DNA from: Solen grandis
Lineage: Eukaryota > Mollusca > Bivalvia > Adapedonta > Solenidae
Length of the DNA: 64,000 nt
Reading direction: 5' to 3'
Assembly: GCA_021229015.1 (NCBI GenBank)
Contig: CM037783.1
Span: forward strand, 59,805,746 to 59,869,745
Under the pieces are notes generated by a model, which was not told the DNA's origin, searched no databases, and was given only the letters and a program-made list of their open reading frames with translations. Shown here piece by piece: positions 34,151 to 47,500 of the stretch (the stretch's first letter is position 1; each line of letters begins with the position of its first letter). Both the position numbers and the translations under genes were made by a program.

Positions 34151-35117
34151 CAGTCGACATTGTATTAAGAGACCGCTCAAGGGACTGCCAAAAAGTGGTC
34201 GCTTAATGAAATGGTCTCCTAATAGATATTTTTGGAAATCCAAGCAAACAAGTCATATATATACAAACTGTAAGCTAAATTGTATCATAACGTTATATTA
34301 CAACATGAATACGATGTAAACTACACAATGTTTTGTTGTTTTATACCAATAAACATCAGCATGTTTATTTTTTGTCATATCTTTCGATTTTTTAGATGTT
34401 ATGTTGGAATAATACCTTGAATCATTGGCTGATGTTTGCATTTGGTACAAAACATTTGACGTCGAATTCATGGATGGATTCGGACAACTTCAAGAAAAAA
34501 ATATTATTTATCAATGAGCTTTCTTTATGTCTCTGTAACAGAAATCCAGAAACCCCCGATAAATTTATTTCAACCGTGCGCCCTTTTCACGTATCATAAG
34601 ACACAATGTACATACTTACAGGTACGAATTATCAATGGTACGCATTGCACCCGGAAGTATTAATTTACCTTATTCCCAAATATTCTTTTACCAAAATCCG
34701 AAGTATTCGGCATTTGGAGGGATGGTTTCACCTATGTTATGCTTAGTAACTGTTGAAATGGGAACCAGGAACTATATTTAGCGTTTAGTTGCACATGGTG
34801 CAGTCATGCGTGGTCAAAACAAATTGGTTTCAGGTGAGCACTTATGATCGGGATAATTGTTTGTTTGATCGGATGTGTTAAAGATGAATATACACATGCT
34901 CCAGCGTACACGATGATTAGCAACGGAATCAAACACGGTCGCTCAAAAAAGTTGATTTTGTGCATAATCTTACGTGCTGGGACTTGGTTTATGTGGTCGC
35001 TGGTCGCATAATAAAAAAGTCGCTTAATAGGATAAATTGATATAGTAAAAACGTTCGGGCGGGATTTATAAGGTCGTTTAATAAAAAGGCGTTTTATTTA
35101 ATATGGTACTGATACTG
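34151..35117. mobile_element. TA-flanked, CAGT-ended element (Tc1/mariner or pogo-like), non-autonomous
   Basis: Left TA|CAGTCGACATTGTATTAAG; right AATATGGTACTGATACTG|TA. The termini are CAGT...ACTG with imperfect inverted continuation (TATTAA shared). Subterminal text GTCGCTTAATGAAATGGTC at the left and GTCGCTTAATAGG near 35023 also recurs. No transposase frame. The CAGT end and TA target suit the Tc1/mariner superfamily. Confidence 0.7.
34348..34353 (+). terminator. Candidate ureF polyadenylation signal AATAAA
   Basis: First canonical AATAAA downstream of the stop codon (about 660 bp away). It lies inside the TA-flanked element that follows, so if used, the ureF 3' end is supplied by a transposon. 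Position-only evidence. Confidence 0.25.
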
Positions 35118-35788
35118 TAGAAATACATATATCAGAAAACAACATACACAAATTGTATACATGGGCTAGTTGCATATGTCTGGGTAATTACCTAACTATG
35201 CAATATTTTATATTCTAACACAATCAACAAATTATGTTATATAAACATAGAAGGAGTGCGGTGTGTACTATTTTTCGATTTATAAATGGTTCAGAGATGA
35301 CATATCTTACATGATATCACATGATTCCTTACATATACTGACCAAGGATTAATATTGAATCAGTAAGGGAGTTGCAGGCCCTATATGCACATGTATGAAG
35401 TTTACACTATATATTGCAACATGTACAGGTACTGTATATTGTGAATCAACAATGGTTGTCAGATGTTTTTATCTCAGGGTGACATTTTCCCATTATGTTT
35501 ATTTTTTATTGAACTGACTCTATAAAACTGGGGACTGGTATGTATGGTGATAGGTCATAATATGGTATTCTTATTTTTTTTTATTTTGTGTATATTTTTA
35601 AACATGTTTTTATATCCCCTGTTTCACAAAGTAAGGTAGCCAGTCTAACAGGAATTGTGGGTATTATCCCATTGCTTCTTTTTTTTTTTTTTACTTTTTT
35701 TTATATTTTTTAATCAAGGTGATATAGTGGGGGTATTAATCATCTTCAGTGCCACCTCTATGTAGTTCCTTGGTCACATGTGCTTTAA

Positions 35789-35860
35789 TTAACCCTTTAT
35801 GTCGTATTGACTCATTTGACGCATTGGCAGAGCATGAATATTCATGAGGTAAAGAATTAA
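35789..35860. mobile_element. 72-bp miniature TTAA element
   Basis: TTAACCCTTTATGTCG at the left and CATGAGGTAAAGAATTAA at the right. Little remains between the ends except GAATATTCATG. A deletion derivative of the second TTAA family (compare 36185 and 56896). Confidence 0.65.
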
Positions 35861-35884
35861 GAGATAGCGCTACAAGGTCTGTTC

Positions 35885-36085
35885 AGACCGAGAGCAACCT
35901 TCAGCCTAATCTGAGGCGAGTTGCACTCACAAATAGTTCCAATGTGTTTTGTTGTCTGGTTCTTGGCTGGGGTACCTTCCCTTTTCACTATGTTATCTGT
36001 ACTCATGTGGATGACTGGGAACCAGACTAAGAAACACTTTGGAACTATTTGTGTGCAACTTGTCTCAGGCTAATCAGTAGTCCGT
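35885..36085. repeat. Imperfect foldback repeat
   Basis: Left arm CAGCCTAATCTGAGGCGAGT, CACAAATAGTTCCAA and GTTGTCTGGTTC; right arm GAACCAGACTAAG, TTGGAACTATTTGTG and CAACTTGTCTCAGGCTAATC. The arms are about 75 bp with about a 30-bp centre. Confidence 0.8.
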
Positions 36086-36184
36086 AACATGGTATCCAAG
36101 TAGATGTTGGCATTTTTTTTTTGGCAGGAAAACCATCATACAGAGTTTACATGGGCAGTGCCATCAGCATACTTTGTGTAGATG

Positions 36185-36400
36185 TTAACCCTTTACCTCA
36201 AAAATATGAATAATGAATGAATATTAATTTTCATTAAAAAGATATTTTAAACAATGGGTTTGTTTGTCTAGCAGACTGTATAAGAATTTGACCTACAATA
36301 CTGTATTGATAAACGGAGGAGACTCTGATCAGTCCAGAGAGGAGCTGTCTGATCTGGGTCTCCTCTGTTTGCCTATGTAATGAAGTAATGGTTTAACCAA
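36185..36400 (+). mobile_element. Second TTAA-type palindromic MITE
   Basis: Left TTAACCCTTTACCTCAAAAA; core GAGGAGACTCTGATCAG facing AGCTGTCTGATCTGGGTC and TCCTCTGTTTGCC. Right end unclear. Confidence 0.55.
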
Positions 36401-36404
36401 ATAA

Positions 36405-38260
36405 GATCCAATCATTTTGATTGCTTTCATAATGTCTAGATCATGTTATTCATATAAATATATTTGTGGGTATATTTTTTGCAGAGATAACTTGAAGAGG
36501 TGTTATCCGATTGCCACAAAATTTCTCGACAATGTTTCTACATTTGCATACTGTCCAGGAGATGCGTTGACAAAATATCTTCAGATTTTGCTCAGAATTT
36601 GTAAAAAAAATTACAAATGCTATAGTTACATAAACATTGTGGCCATACCACATGGTATGTGACTTCATTTTAAGCTGTCACAAGCAACATCTTTTGCCTT
36701 GATTTAGAGGCTGCAAATAGTTTTATTTCTTCATCAATTTTAATGGCATATAGCACATGCCAAGCGGGGAAAATGTGCCCAACATAAAGGAGGTAATTTT
36801 TTTTTTCAGATGTGCAGTTTTCCCTATCATTCAACAAAACATAATAAGTATGATATTTGAGCTTAAGTTTGAGTATGTTGGAGTGTTCTCAAAAGCTGTC
36901 TGAAGCATAAATGAGTGGGAAATTTTACTTTTCAAAGGGCTCCAGGCAGACCAAAGCTGTCTTGGGACAACTTAGTGAAACGGGATTGTGAGTCTCTAGG
37001 GATGGACTGTACCAACCCACAAAATCGCCAGACATGGAGAGGGAGACTTTGCTCCCAACTGGACAGCCAGGCCTAACCCTTGTGAAAAGGAATAATTCAA
37101 GGCCTGGATGATGATGATTCATTGATCAAACCATGTTGAACATGATATCATATTTCAGTTTGAGTACAAGTATGATTTTAAAAATCTTTAAGAACTTTAA
37201 GGGCTCAAACCCCTCCCTTACAGGGCGAGTGCTCTACTTAAAGAGATACTAGACTGTTAACACTCGTCTCTCCCTGATAATGGTTACTTGTAGGTTGCAA
37301 ACTTCTCAGCAATCTCCTATTTGTCAAGTCAGTTGCACTGGAGATTCTCTTGCCTCATTCAGTTGTGCAGCCCAACATTAGTAAGTTTTGTCTTTACTTA
37401 AAGTGGATAACATTTTCGGCATAAACCAAGCTTCCCAGGCCATTTTTCCTAATGATGAGGAAAAGGCCTTCATATTGAGCTTTAGTTCTGGGGTAAATAA
37501 CAAATACAGGGGAAAACTGCTTGAATATAAAGAAATTTTCAGAGGGGAAGACATCTATGAAGAGTTCCTGATAAGAATGGAAAAAAAACCACTTGTTTTC
37601 ATTGGTTTCTACCAAATATGTTATCCCCCATAAATACTGACTTTATTAATGCCTCAGTCACATTAATCATGACATTGTGATGTCAGTAAAAATAATGAAA
37701 TACGATTATGGGTACTTGCAGACATTTCCAACTCTAAATTTTTGTGTGTTGTCTCATTAGATACACGGCTTGTATAATTGCTAAAGCATGAAATCACACA
37801 TTGGACAATAATAAAAATTGTAAGGAGCTTGTACGATACATGTAAGCAACTCTTACAATGCTGGTAAAATTTTTTAGCCTCTCATAATTTTGCTCATGTC
37901 AAGTATGCATCTCATATGAGACCATTACAACTGGTTATCGTCCATGTGTCAAACGATCCCATGATATCTGCAGTGCTCTTGCTGCTTTTTCACAAGGCTC
38001 AGAAGCTTTTCACTCGGAGTTGGACCTGATTACCTAAAATGCCAAAGTGGCCGACACTCAATGGAACTCTTATGAGAAAGTTGATTTTTGTACCAAAAAA
38101 AAAAACAGACTTTAGAAAGCTCATACAAGTAATGTGACTGAGGCATAACCTAATTGCCAGAGACAACATGCAACCATGCAGTGCTAGTAATACCAAGAGG
38201 TAAATTCTTATGACATTCACAAGCAGAAGGTATATAAATAAGAACAACTCTTAGACGTAT
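36405..38260. other. Intergenic sequence, repeat fragments only
   Basis: Contains a minus-strand tRNA-like fragment at 37199-37240 (GGTTTGAGCCC B-box, GAGCACTCGCCCTG). Another repeat-like block at 36935-37110 has AGGCCTGG and internal complementarity. A palindromic stretch at 37430-37620 has GGCCATTTTTCC facing GGAAAAGGCC. No gene seen. Confidence 0.45.
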
Positions 38261-41200
38261 TATGGGCACTCTTTATTCCTCAGAAGAAGTGAAAAAGTAT
38301 ATATATCTGAGACATTACAGATAAAAAGTGAAACTAAACAAAAACTTAAACAGAAAATAAAGGACGGATTTATTAAATATCGGTAACTGGACATTTGGTG
38401 ATAAAATAAGTAAAACTAGAATAAAATCATGCAAAGAAAAGTTAAGTAGGAAAAAGGTTTCTTCCATGTTTCATAACAGAAAGATCAGTATGCAAGACTC
38501 AAGAGGAAGCTGAGAATAACTGAAGGAATAAAACACTGGAGACCTGACTAAATCTGTCAGATGTCTGGAGCTCAGAAATCCCAGTGAAAAAAAAAATTGT
38601 AACACGCCAACAATCTGTGAGACAGAGGGATATATAAGGGTGGAAAAATCTACGGCAACACCTTCCCTGTACAAATGTATTTTTTGTCCAAGGATCAGTA
38701 CAGATCTAAATACACACTTCTAGACATGGGTTACAAATATTCCTAAAAGGACGAAAATGACTAACACAATTACAACCTAACCTGTGTTTTTCTAATGCAA
38801 TCTTAGTCTTGTAAATATTATTAATTTGATAACATTTTTTTTTTCACTATAAATATCAAATAATTGAATATTACACAGATTTGTTTTTACCTTTTAAATA
38901 CTGAATTATTTATTTTAATTATTAAAAAAACATTCATGTAATTAAGATTGATAAGATAATTAAGATTGGCATTTTTTCCCTACAAACGAGATCTTAAACA
39001 TAAATTCTATCCTGATCTTTCCATACATAACCTTGTCAAACAAATTAAAAAAAGGTATATATTAACACACACAACTTTATTGCTAAACATGATCCAAATT
39101 TCAAATGATGATGATATATAAAAAATAGAAATCTTTTTAACTTTGTAATATGTACACCTAAACATTCCCGGCATTGCAGTAATGAAGGAATGTCAAAAGG
39201 CAATGAAAAATGTTGGCTTATTTCTTGCTCTGCCAATGGACATACAGAATAAACATTGAGTTACATTTAAACATGTGCACATGGCAGCTAGGGATGGACG
39301 GAGTCGACACTTCTCACCTAGTTTTCACACATGGAATGTTCCCTCGTCATACATGACAATTATAACTTATTGCTGCCTATTGTTTGGTGTAAAAACATAC
39401 TCACATTGCCATATATACCGAAATGACTTGAGTGTCGAGAGAATCTACACAAGTTCATTTTTCATCTGATGTTAGGATACCATAATTTGTTAACGAATCA
39501 ATTAACTATCCAAATTTCTACCACAATCATCAAGCCAATTTACCTACTGAAAATATCCTACTATAAAATTTATTTGTGGAATCAGCACAATTAAACCTAA
39601 ACTGGCTTCTTTTGCTCCTGGTACATTTCTTCTCCAAAAAATTACTAATTTTGACTCTTCATTTATTCTTAACTCTAAAACAAAAAATCATTTCCATTTT
39701 AATCTTTAAGGAAGGCACACTTTTTATTGAAGCAGATCTAATAAAGGACAACTTTGTTTTCTTTCCTACTAACAATAAATACTATGAACAATTACAATTC
39801 AAAGTTGTTCATTTTCTTTCTTCACGATATAAGAAGTAAAAAAATTATATCAGTAAAAATTCCATTCAAATTAAGTCTATATCTATCTTGTATACACTGA
39901 TAATATTATCCTATATAAAGCAGTTTAAAATGACAAATAAATAAGGTTAAATCGCACTAAATGTTGGGCTAGAATCTACTCAGACGCATAATTTGCATAT
40001 GCATCTACTATCACAGTGGTACATATATATAATTATGTCCTGAATACATAAATAAAATGTGTTGTAATACTGTCACTGTGTGATGGAATGCTGCAGCCCC
40101 TGATTTTCCACATGTAAACCCCACTCAAGGGCTTACTCTGGCTCTAAATGTAAACCCCAAATTTTTCATTCCTAATTTCTTAGAAGGAATATACTACCCA
40201 GTTACTGGCAGTTCAGTGAACCCTGCTTATTCAAAAATAAAACAAAATATTCACCGAGAAAGATCCGACATTGTGAATATGTTACATTTGATATCTTGGA
40301 TTAAAACGTATCAGCCATTTTTTAGTTTTTCATCCCTTCTACAAACCCTGACTGCAGCATTTCATGAGAAAGTGAATCTTTGGTCAAAACATCATAAAAC
40401 ATCAACAAATGAAACTATCTACTTGTGCACACATTAAACCAACAAAGGATATCACATATTTGCTTGTAAATTGAATATATCTACGCAAAATTGATAAAAA
40501 AGAAATTACAGCAATTTTGCCATGTGAATAAAAAGAAAAACTGTTTGGTGACTTAGTTTCGAAATAAATCACAGTCAAGTAATGGACCGAAAAGGAAGTG
40601 TATAACTATGCCATCACCCCGCTATCTATAAATTAAACGCTCCGTCAATATCCTGGAGAAGTCACTAACGTACACCTCCAATCCTGTCGTACAAAGTAAC
40701 GTGTTCAAAGCCTGGCAGTAACCTTGTGGCAAGAGAAAACCTTTGATGGTTCTGATCATCAAACAAATCTAGCCATAGATAAAAGATTACCAAAGGGAAG
40801 ATAAATATAAATAAGTTTCTTAAAATAATTTAAAGAAGGGAGGCAACTCCCTTTTATCACATGGGTTCACATCTCCTGTTTGTGTAACCAAGGGAGATAA
40901 CCCATTGCCATTACACCACAAGCAAACCCCATAGCCCCAAACACAACTGTGACTGTAGATAAATATGTGAGACAAATAGAAACAAAAAAAGAATGCATAT
41001 ATATAATATATATATATCCAATCAAATCCACAAACATGTTTTCAGACAAGATGGATGATTCCTGCACAGTGGTTACCTAAATAAAACATCAGTCACTCAA
41101 AGAAACCAGCTCCTTTTGTTTTTAAAACATTAACATTCTGTAACAACCTAACACAACATATTTTGATTTTGTTCACGACTTGACTCTCTCATGAATATTT

Positions 41201-41267
41201 TCTGACAATGTTAAATAACTAATAGTTTTTGCAAATAGCATCACAGTCTCTTAATACTCCATGTTCT
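38261..41267 (-). other. Probable rootletin 3' UTR and downstream sequence
   Basis: AT-rich, no coding block. Minus-strand AATAAA hexamers (plus-strand TTTATT) occur near 39075 and 38271, either of which could end the rootletin transcript; the choice needs transcript data. A candidate region only. Confidence 0.35.
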
Positions 41268-41594
41268 CTACTTTCTGATCTTTTGACGTGACAGTGGGCT
41301 AGTGTTTCGTCTGAAGGGTGACTGAGAACCCAGACGTGTGGGTGGGGTTCGGAGCGGGGACCTGCGGCGGGGCTGAGAACGTGGGTAACCGTGCACGTCA
41401 AGAGAATCATCCAGTTTCCTGGTCTCAATCTCCAGCAAGGTAGCATCCAGGGCCTGGTCGCGACCCACATTGCTGAGAGAGTTGTCCAAGATGGCGCGAA
41501 TGTCACCTATCTCTTCGCCAGCACGGGCACTGCGCTGGATGTATTGCTGACGCTTCCTCATCTCGGTAGCCAGCTGATCCTTCAAGGTGGCAAC
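41268..41594 (-). CDS. CROCC: rootletin-like last exon
   Basis: Acceptor ATTCCTGCAG. Begins VATLKDQLATEMRKRQQYIQ, then GEEIGDIRAILDNSLS and TLLEIETRKLDDSLDVHG, the end of the coiled coil. A tail follows with repeated SP/TP and RR motifs (possible phosphorylation sites), then the stop. Confidence 0.88.
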   Translation of the reverse strand, partial: VATLKDQLATEMRKRQQYIQRSARAGEEIGDIRAILDNSLSNVGRDQALDATLLEIETRKLDDSLDVHGYPRSQPRRRSPLRTPPTRLGSQSPFRRNTSPLSRQKIRK

Positions 41595-44500
41595 CTGCAG
41601 GAATACACATCAACTTACAATATATGAAACATTGAGATTAAGACAGTATTATATACACTATACATTTTCTGACTCAAACACATGCAAAACACAAGACGCA
41701 AATACTACTCAAGGGATTAAAAATTCCATATTATGTCAGTGTATGTGACATCTTACCGTGCAGACTACATTCTAAATGGTTCCTATAGTGCATGTGTACT
41801 GCGTATAGAATGTAGACCAGAGAATATTTTCCAGAACACGACCAGGTTTCAACCGAGGACCATTATTTGCACTTAAGAAATAAATCTTAAGGTTACCATA
41901 AGGAGGACAGGACAAGATTCAAGCTCCAAGAAGTGAACCAGAGATATAGATACTCCAGGGCCGGTACCTACATACCTTTCAGACCCCACTGATTCAAAGT
42001 ACTGGTCCAACCAAGGAACATGTAACTGTCACAAGTTGGAAGAACTTGTTTTCCAATCAATGTAAAAAGAATTTTTTAAACTTTAATGCAGAAAAAAAGT
42101 TATTAACAAGATAACAAGTATTCAGAGAAGGAACATGTGTAGCTAGACCCAGACGAAAGTTCTTAATTACGTATAATCTTAGGGTTATAATCAAATATCT
42201 GCTCAACTTTGAGATTCAGCCTGAGAATAATATTTGAGTGGTTAGCGGAAAAAAAAAATCTCACTCATAAGTCAAGCTTGAGTTTGAACAGGACAGTGTT
42301 TTGACTTGACTATTTGAGTTTACTGTTGCTTCGACAATATTTCAGTCATATAGCGACGTCCAGCTAATTACAGGTGGAAGAAGACCCCGAATGCACAGAG
42401 GCATCCGGGTAGAAACACCAACCTACCGCAAGCAAGCTGGAAGGCTTCCTCCCTGCCAGGATTAGAACCCACGCGGTGAGGGGCTGAGTGAGTGTTAAAG
42501 TCAGCGACTTTACCCTCTCGGCCATGGAGGCCCTAGGACAGTGTTTTCAAACATTGTCTCTCCAGCATAATTGAATACAAACACAGTATGTACATACCGT
42601 CTCCTCCATGCCCTTAATCTTCTGTCGGTGTGAACGTTCCCGAGCGTCCAGAAGTTTCTCGGCCTGCATCTGTGCCTGACGCAGTCTGTCAGTCTCCATC
42701 TCCTGCTCTGCACGGTGTCGGGTTGTCAGGTCGATCAGTCTGCCACAAATAATATGCAAAACGCATCAATATATGCAACAATCAAGGGATGGACACATCT
42801 ACATTTTTCCAACCAGGGTTTTGCTTTTGTAATTTTTTTTTTAGTTGCTATTTTCAATCTAAGGAATATTCAAAATAAAAATGCTGTACAATAAAAATTT
42901 TGATCAAGCAACACTGAATATCTTTAAAGAAATGTCTCAAAAACCCAAAAGTCGGGTACTTGTACCAGTAGAACTGTAATGAAATAGAAAAGGGGTCAAT
43001 ATACATGCAATGTTGCTTTAATTTACCCAATTTACTATAAAATAATTAATTTTATTGATTATGTACCTAGGGGAATTTCGAGGGTATATTTATTTGAGGA
43101 TCTATATTCTATAGAACTTGAGGTCTATATAAGAGAAGTTTTCGTGGGGATTAATATTTGTGGATAAAACTCTCCAAGAAATCGACAAAAATTAGTTTCC
43201 AACGAAAATGAATGATTTCACAGTAAAAAGGAACCATTGTTTCAGTTCTATGTAAATTACATACATGTATGTTATGTGGAAAAAAAAAGAAATATACATT
43301 TGTCTGCGGTTTCCTTGTGATACTTACTATGTAAATACACAAACAGTCTAGATATTTAAGTAGTATAAAATGTTAAAGTGTAGCAAATATTTCTGATATC
43401 AACATGTACATGTATTTATTAATTTCACTTAAATATCTGAGCATGATTTCAATTACCTCATGACTTTGCCATGGAATGAATGATAATGCATTACCATTGT
43501 TTTATATATGACTTGTGTATTTTTAACAAGACTAACACATAATGCTATATATTTAAGTAAATTAATCTTCAAAAGATAAACATTAATACTCATAATTAAA
43601 TACATCATATAAAGTTAGGCATATATAAACGGGGCATAAAATTTAATATTAAAATACCAACAAAAAATGAAAGAGATTGACATTTCAGTTATTGTGTATA
43701 GTGTGATATTCAATGAATAGTACTTGTTGGTAGTTTTATAATAAGTTTAAATGTAAAACGAATCATTGAAAAATCTTAATTTACAAAATAGTTGTTTTTA
43801 ATTTGAACTTTTATGTATCTAATGTTAAATATCAATAGAAAAAGGAAAACAAAGTATAGTATGAATGCTTAGTTTGTTTTCAGTATTCTTTAATTGTTGA
43901 ATTGAATATTAATTAAAAAATGAAGAAAAAAAATATACTGTGACCTTACCCTCTGTGCAAAGTAAACCTAAAGCCTACAAAAAAAAGTGTGTGTTCACAT
44001 TTAACCCTACATGAGGGACACCGAGTGAGACTAACAATTATGTATTACGAATCACACCATTCTGGAAAACCACTGCCAACTGTGATAACATGTTGGTATT
44101 AATCTGACAGTTCCAGCGACCAAGTAACACCACACAGGCACTTACTCTTTATTTAATTTTGCTTCTCTGTAAAATGGATGTCATCATTTAAAAAAAAAAA
44201 GAATATTTTTATTAAAGACAGGTCTTGGAGCATAAATATTATCAAAAATGATTTCATATTTAAATCAAAAGGAACACACAAGCATATATTTAAAAAGGTT
44301 TACAATTATATACAGGAATAGGCAGTATATACACAAACATATTTACGGGTATGAAACAGGAGGTTTATTTCTTGTACCTTAATGTATAACACTGAGGTGA
44401 TTAACAGAAAGATACATGTACTATACAGTATCCCTTTGTCCTTTCTTACTGAGCAAACACTATCAGTATACTATAAGGCCAACAAATCTATCAATCAGGC

Positions 44501-47500
44501 ATCAAAACACGTCCAAAACAAATCCAAACTGTAACACTAAATCATATGCATTTGGTAAAGAAAAACCACATCAAATCTCTATAGTATTAAATCAAACCAA
44601 TGAAAAAGCAACATTTCTTAGTACTGCAAGATTAGGTCAAAACTTGTTAGCCATGCCTAGTTTATTGCTGTTCACACTTCCCCCGTAGGTTTGGTCTTGT
44701 TTTACTTTAGTTACAAGAAAACGCCTCCACAATGGTCACACATAGGGTCAAAGTTCAAGGTCGGACATCCGAGGCCCAGGCGCTATAGATTTATGTTTAC
44801 CTTCCATTTTATCACAGGGTGTGTTTCCTTATCACTCTAAAGACTTGTGTGAACAACAAAAACATCAAAATGTCACAATTAAATGACAATACAGATGTAC
44901 AGAAGAAAAGAAAACCTTTTGACCACAAAAATGTTTCATGAAAGACAGACTAAAATTATTCTACAAAATCTAAACTAGATTTCAGTCCAACCCCCATCCC
45001 CACCTCATTGAACCCTATTTTGATACATGTTCAAGAAACATGTCACATCTGATTTGTCATTTCTGCTACAATATCAAATATTTTAAACCAGTTTTAATCA
45101 TCAACCTGCTCTAGAAACAGAAGCATAAACAAATTGTAGAAAATGGGAGACTATAAAACCATGAGGAGAATTAACCATCAATACTTAACTTTAGTTGCTG
45201 GATAACAGTTGCACTTAACTAATCTGCAGTTAGTAGTCACCAGCTGTAACATTACCACTACCTTATAATGTCAGCCCCCAAAGAATCTTAAGAATCTTAA
45301 GATTGGTACTTTATCAGCACCTATAAAATTTGCCATTCAATTTTTACAGTCCACAACTATGAATTTATTTCCATCTGTGAATATCTCAAGTCAGTATATT
45401 TTGTCACTGCAGAGGAAATAACTATAATAAATTTATAGTATATATCCCTTAATATTTCATTTGAGGTCTGTTATTTAACTGTACAACTTTATTAACTTCC
45501 CTCACTCTTGCCAGGGAAATCTGATAGTATAACTTTATGAACAATTTTATAACACCACTCAACTTGCCCTGGGACATTTTCAAACCCCCCCCAAATCTAT
45601 TTTACTAGTTTTATTATTTTAAACCCCTTTTCCCGAGGAGACTTGATGTTGTTACACACCACATCTACTGGAAACCCATCACGCCCCACCACACTGCGGC
45701 CTGACGGCTTAGTTAGTCAAGCTGTCTATAGCAAGTACCCCATCAGATGCTTAATTAACGCCTGGGCCTCGTTAAAAGTGTCCCACCAAAATCTACAAAA
45801 GTTAATGGAAGAACCAGCAAAATAATTTGTCAAAGCCAATTTGTACCTTTTCTTTTGTTAGAAAAAAAAGGAATTATTTAAGACTAAATATACTATGTAA
45901 CTTAACATTATTGACTGTGTTTACAGACACTATCCACCAAAACTCTTATTTTTTAAATCTTATTCTTTTCTGAATAGCTAAATGTTTCATCTAAACAGAT
46001 TGTTTGTTGTTTTAAAAAAAATGTACTGGTAGATATTATTGGAGACAGAAAGGTAAACTGAATTTCAAGGGCATGAATAAATAAATCAAATTGTTGACAG
46101 GAAATATACAAAGCCCTTCTATTAGAATAATACAGGTAGGTATATACATACAATACTTCTAAATTATTAAAACTGAATGTTTTTCTATTGGTACATAGAT
46201 ATGCAGTCACTAAGGAGAGATACGTGGAAAAAACACTTGAAAAAAAAAGATACACAATTGACTATGTTTAAGTGATACCTAGAAAAATGTTTCTGCTCAA
46301 TGTCAGTGATACTGTGTAGTAAATAAATACACAAAAGGGTAAATGACAATCGCATATTACAATATCAAACAAAGTTTAGGAGGAATGTACGAAATACTTA
46401 TAAACAATAAGTGGAAATTGGGATGGTAAAAGCAATGGATGATATTTTCCTCCCATGACTTTTAAATCAAATTACAAAACCCTTAATTTTTTCTTTTATC
46501 TTAATACAGGTGAAATAACATATACTGTAACAAATTTAGTTCTTGGACCTTTATTTTAAATTATTGCATTTTACAACAATAACAATCCTTATAGTGATAT
46601 AAAGTAATATATATACATTTTACATGTTTAATCCCTTCATTTTGACTGTCAAGTGAGTAAACCTTATCAAAAAAATAACTTCACTGGAAAATCAATTTGT
46701 CTTTATCTGACATGGCTTGAAACTGATAGTTTATTGTTGAACAATTATTGATCTGCAGTGAACAGAATTAAACATGATCTGAATAGTGACTGAGAGAATA
46801 AGCCTCTGATGACACTGATCAACTTCCTTTCTGAACTGATCACTGAGAAGCTTTATTACCCACAAAATCAAGCCTCTACTGACCTCTGAGCATGCTGCTG
46901 CTCTGCCTCGGCCAGCTGGGCCTGCAGGGTCTGTACTTTCTGTGCCAGGTCTGAGTTGTCCTCCTCCACCTTCATCAGGCTGCGGTCCAGGCTCGTGCGC
47001 TCCATCACCGTCTTGCTGGCAATCTCCTCTGACCTCATCTTCTCTCTCTCCACCTGCAGGTTTGGAACATCATCAAATAATTTAGAAGTCATACTAAATC
47101 TGGGGTAAGTTGCTCAGACAAAGGGTTGCAACATAATATTCTGGTTTTCTTTGTGCTCTATGTAACAATTTAAAATTATTTTTTGGATTGAAAGCTGTTT
47201 CAAGACAGCTTCTAAAATAAACAATATATCTCCCTTTAAAAATATACCATTCTGCATGATTAAGAACATGATCCATGCATTTGACTGGCACATTAACACT
47301 AATTTTTCTAATTCAAAATGATGAAAAAATAAAAAAATTTGGTGTGCACATGTTTGGACACCAAAATAAGCTGGACATGTACTTTATACATCTTTGGGCT
47401 AACCCAACCCCCTCCCCCACCAGCCACCACCTGGCTGTCTCACCTTGTCCAAAGTCTTCTGCAGGGCTGTCTTGTCCTTCTCCAGACGGTTCTGTTCCCG

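Noticed and set aside
37388..37633. Overlapping 81- and 73-codon frames on both strands
   Set aside because: The stretch is partly palindromic, which makes mirrored open frames; no splice sites, family motif or codon bias support a gene.
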